Assembly (NCBI GenBank): GCA_036001465.1
Contig: DASYUH010000072.1
Coordinates: forward strand, 1 to 43,517
DNA from: Candidatus Polarisedimenticolia bacterium
Lineage (GTDB): Bacteria; Acidobacteriota; Polarisedimenticolia; Gp22-AA2
Reading direction: 5' to 3'
Length of the DNA stretch: 43,517 nucleotides
Shown: one piece after another, positions 41,617 to 43,517 of the stretch
Layout: each line of letters begins with the position of its first letter
How positions within the stretch are numbered: position 1 is the first letter of the stretch
Made by a program: the position numbers and the translations under genes
Notes under the pieces: model-generated
Told to the model about the DNA's origin: nothing
What the model saw: the letters and a program-made list of their open reading frames with translations, nothing else
Database searches by the model: none

Positions 41617-41811
41617 TCAGCCCGTGTTGAGCGAAACCGCCGACAGGTGCCACATCGAGAACGCCATGCTGCTCCAAACCAATATTCCGCTCTGTGTCTG
41701 GCCGGCCCGTTCCAGCGAGGCCATGAGCCGGCCTCTGAAGAAGCCCTCCTCGGTGACGATAGCCACGAGGATCGTCGAGACGGCAACGAGCGCCAGGTTG
41801 AGCCAGGGTGA
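41617..41811 (-). pseudogene. C-terminal fragment of a CPBP (CAAX-type) membrane protease
   Basis: The complement reads W-L-N-L-A-L-V-A-V-S-T-I-L-V-A-I-V, then E-E-G-F-F-R-G-R-L (the E-E-x-x-x-R motif), then S-S-M-A-F-S-M-W-H-L-S, the second conserved motif with a His, ending at TGA 41617. These are the core motifs of CPBP family intramembrane metalloproteases. No start codon or N-terminal helices remain: the sequence begins 20 bases after the MDR gene's stop. It is a 5'-truncated remnant. A functional protein is unlikely. Confidence 0.6.
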
Positions 41812-41831
41812 GCAGCCGCGGCGTGGAACGC

Positions 41832-42836
41832 TTACACAACTTTGATGACCACTTTTCCCGTCGCCCGGCCGGACTCGGAGTAGGCGAGCGCATCACGCAC
41901 CTCAGCGAGACGAAAGACCTTGTCCACCAACGGAGTGATGGCACCGCTCTCCACCAGCCCCGCGATTTCTTTCAGCTGGTCTCCATCGGCATGCACGAAG
42001 AACCACTCATAACGGGCCTTGTGCTGCCGCGCTGCAGCCAAGGGTTTGCGGGACAGCACCCTGATCGCGAGAACGATGATGGGATTGAGCCCCCAGCTTC
42101 GTGCAAACGCCGGAGACGGGGTGCTGCTGTTGATGCTGACCACCACACCGCCAGGCTTCACGCACTCGAAGCACTTCAGCAGTGTGTCACCACCCGCGCT
42201 GTCCAGCACCACGTCACAATCCTTGGCCACGTCTTCAAAACGTTCGCTGCGATAGTCGATGGCGACGCTCGCGCCCAGACGCTTCACCAGCTCCACATTG
42301 CGTTTCCCCACGGTGGTAAAAACGGTTGTGCCCAGATGACGGGCCAACTGGATGGCCACGCTTCCAACGCCACCGCTGCCGGCGTGAATCAACACGCGCC
42401 GGCCGGCGCCAAGCCTTCCGATCTCCACCAATGCCTGCCACGCCGTCAGCGCAACCAGCGGAAGGGAGGCGGCTTCTTCAAACGTCACGTTGGCGGGCTT
42501 GAGGGCGGCGGCGCCATCGCGGACTGCCGCAAATTCCGCGAACGTTCCGACGCGGTGCGTGTCGACGCGCGCATAGACCGCGTCACCCTTCCTGAAGCGC
42601 GTCACCCGTGAGCCTACGTCGACAACCACGCCCGAGAGATCATTGCCCAGCACCAGCGGAAAACGGTATTTCAACAGCGTCTTCAGCTTCCCATCACGCG
42701 TCTTGATGTCCACCGGATTCACGCTTGCGGCGTGCACTCGAACCAGCAAGTCCGTGGCGCCCAAGGCTGGGATTTCAATATCCGCCACGCGTACGGCGTC
42801 ATTGCTTCCGTAGCGATCAATGAGTGCGGCCTTCAT
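41832..42836 (-). CDS. NADP-dependent quinone oxidoreductase-like MDR protein
   Basis: 334 aa, MDR superfamily without catalytic zinc: no Cys-His zinc pattern is seen. Landmarks: V-H-A-A-S-V-N-P-V-D-I-K, G-N-D-L-S-G-V-V-V-D-V-G, and the NADP-binding loop A-G-S-G-G-V-G-S-V-A-I-Q-L-A near residues 150-163. Start ATG 42836 has AAGGAG five bases upstream. Less GC-rich than most genes here. It lies 3' of an attC-like half site, so it may be an integron gene cassette. Substrate unknown; quinones or enones are typical. Confidence 0.85.
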   Translation of the reverse strand: MKAALIDRYGSNDAVRVADIEIPALGATDLLVRVHAASVNPVDIKTRDGKLKTLLKYRFPLVLGNDLSGVVVDVGSRVTRFRKGDAVYARVDTHRVGTFAEFAAVRDGAAALKPANVTFEEAASLPLVALTAWQALVEIGRLGAGRRVLIHAGSGGVGSVAIQLARHLGTTVFTTVGKRNVELVKRLGASVAIDYRSERFEDVAKDCDVVLDSAGGDTLLKCFECVKPGGVVVSINSSTPSPAFARSWGLNPIIVLAIRVLSRKPLAAARQHKARYEWFFVHADGDQLKEIAGLVESGAITPLVDKVFRLAEVRDALAYSESGRATGKVVIKVV

Positions 42837-42852
42837 GGGGCTCCTTGGGCCG

Positions 42853-42881
42853 GCTTAACGCCCCGACCAAGCTGCGGCGCG
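42853..42881 (-). repeat. attC-like half site in front of the MDR gene
   Basis: Read on the complement: CGCGCCGCAGCTT, nine bases, then GTTAAGC, which fits the R' core GTTRRRY of integron attC sites. The MDR start codon follows 16 bases later. The matching left half (RYYYAAC) was not found between the stop of the RibD/DHFR-like gene and here, so the site looks incomplete or degenerate. Confidence 0.45.
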
Positions 42882-42906
42882 CGTTCTGAGCCGCCTCGAC
42901 GGACGG

Positions 42907-43464
<558 letters not shown>

Positions 43465-43477
43465 TCCGGCGCAAGCT

Positions 43478-43508
43478 GTCTAACGGATCGCGCTTAAGCT
43501 GCGGCGCG
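43478..43508 (-). repeat. attC-like half site in front of the RibD/DHFR-like gene
   Basis: On the complement, CGCGCCGCAGCTT (identical over 13 bases to the copy at 42869-42881), eleven bases, then GTTAGAC (43484-43478), a standard attC R' box. The gene starts 13 bases after it. The left half of the site would lie at or beyond the window's end. Confidence 0.5.
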
Positions 43509-43517
43509 CTGAAGAAA

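Overview
The window is high-GC bacterial DNA with dense ORFs. I infer a member of the Acidobacteriota or a similar high-GC soil or sediment lineage. The reasons are the mix of secreted VCBS/thrombospondin-3 repeat proteins, S9 peptidases, CHRD and DUF1326 proteins and degraded transposases. There is no rRNA or other phylogenetic marker, so this is an inference, and no tRNA, rRNA or CRISPR array was seen.

Layout. 0-0.3 kb: the 3' end of a transposase. 0.4-4.8 kb: a bufferin (copper-binding RiPP) operon bufA2-bufB-bufC with a good promoter and two very strong hairpins between precursor and maturase, followed 9 bp later by a secreted prolyl oligopeptidase. 4.9-8.1 kb: a molybdopterin oxidoreductase and a di-haem cytochrome c peroxidase-type lipoprotein. 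8.1-10.1 kb: a rearranged patch of less GC-rich DNA with a TPR gene, a JAB-like and a TonB_C-like gene pair, and a decayed integrase-type transposase. 10.2-16.3 kb: a SnoaL-like protein, a class III aminotransferase, an MFS exporter, an ATP-grasp (PurD-like) protein and an AmpG-like permease. 16.4-21.1 kb: one giant secreted VCBS/TSP3/PKD protein.

21.4-34.5 kb is the centre of interest. Two overlapping or closely packed giant genes encode enzymes that together would convert malonyl-CoA to propionyl-CoA. The first (2362 codons) carries all three activities of propionyl-CoA synthase, but in the order synthetase-reductase-hydratase instead of synthetase-hydratase-reductase, with a complete extra 3-hydroxyisobutyryl-CoA hydrolase-like domain in front. 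The second (1145 aa) is a malonyl-CoA reductase-like double SDR protein whose two halves are in the opposite order to the Chloroflexus enzyme. A small unknown protein and both subunits of an electron transfer flavoprotein follow. This looks like a rearranged version of the 3-hydroxypropionate part of the 3-hydroxypropionate bi-cycle. No acetyl/propionyl-CoA carboxylase or other bi-cycle genes are in the window, so autotrophy cannot be claimed.

34.5-43.5 kb is accessory: a large HNH endonuclease-type protein, a secreted DUF1326 protein, a serine hydrolase with TSP3 repeats, a GNAT acetyltransferase and a CHRD protein. Several broken genes also lie here: a frameshifted membrane protein, a GNAT tail remnant, DUF1697 with one stop codon, and a CPBP protease tail. 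At the right end two genes (zinc-free MDR oxidoreductase and RibD/DHFR-like reductase) are each preceded by an integron-like attC half site, which suggests gene cassettes.
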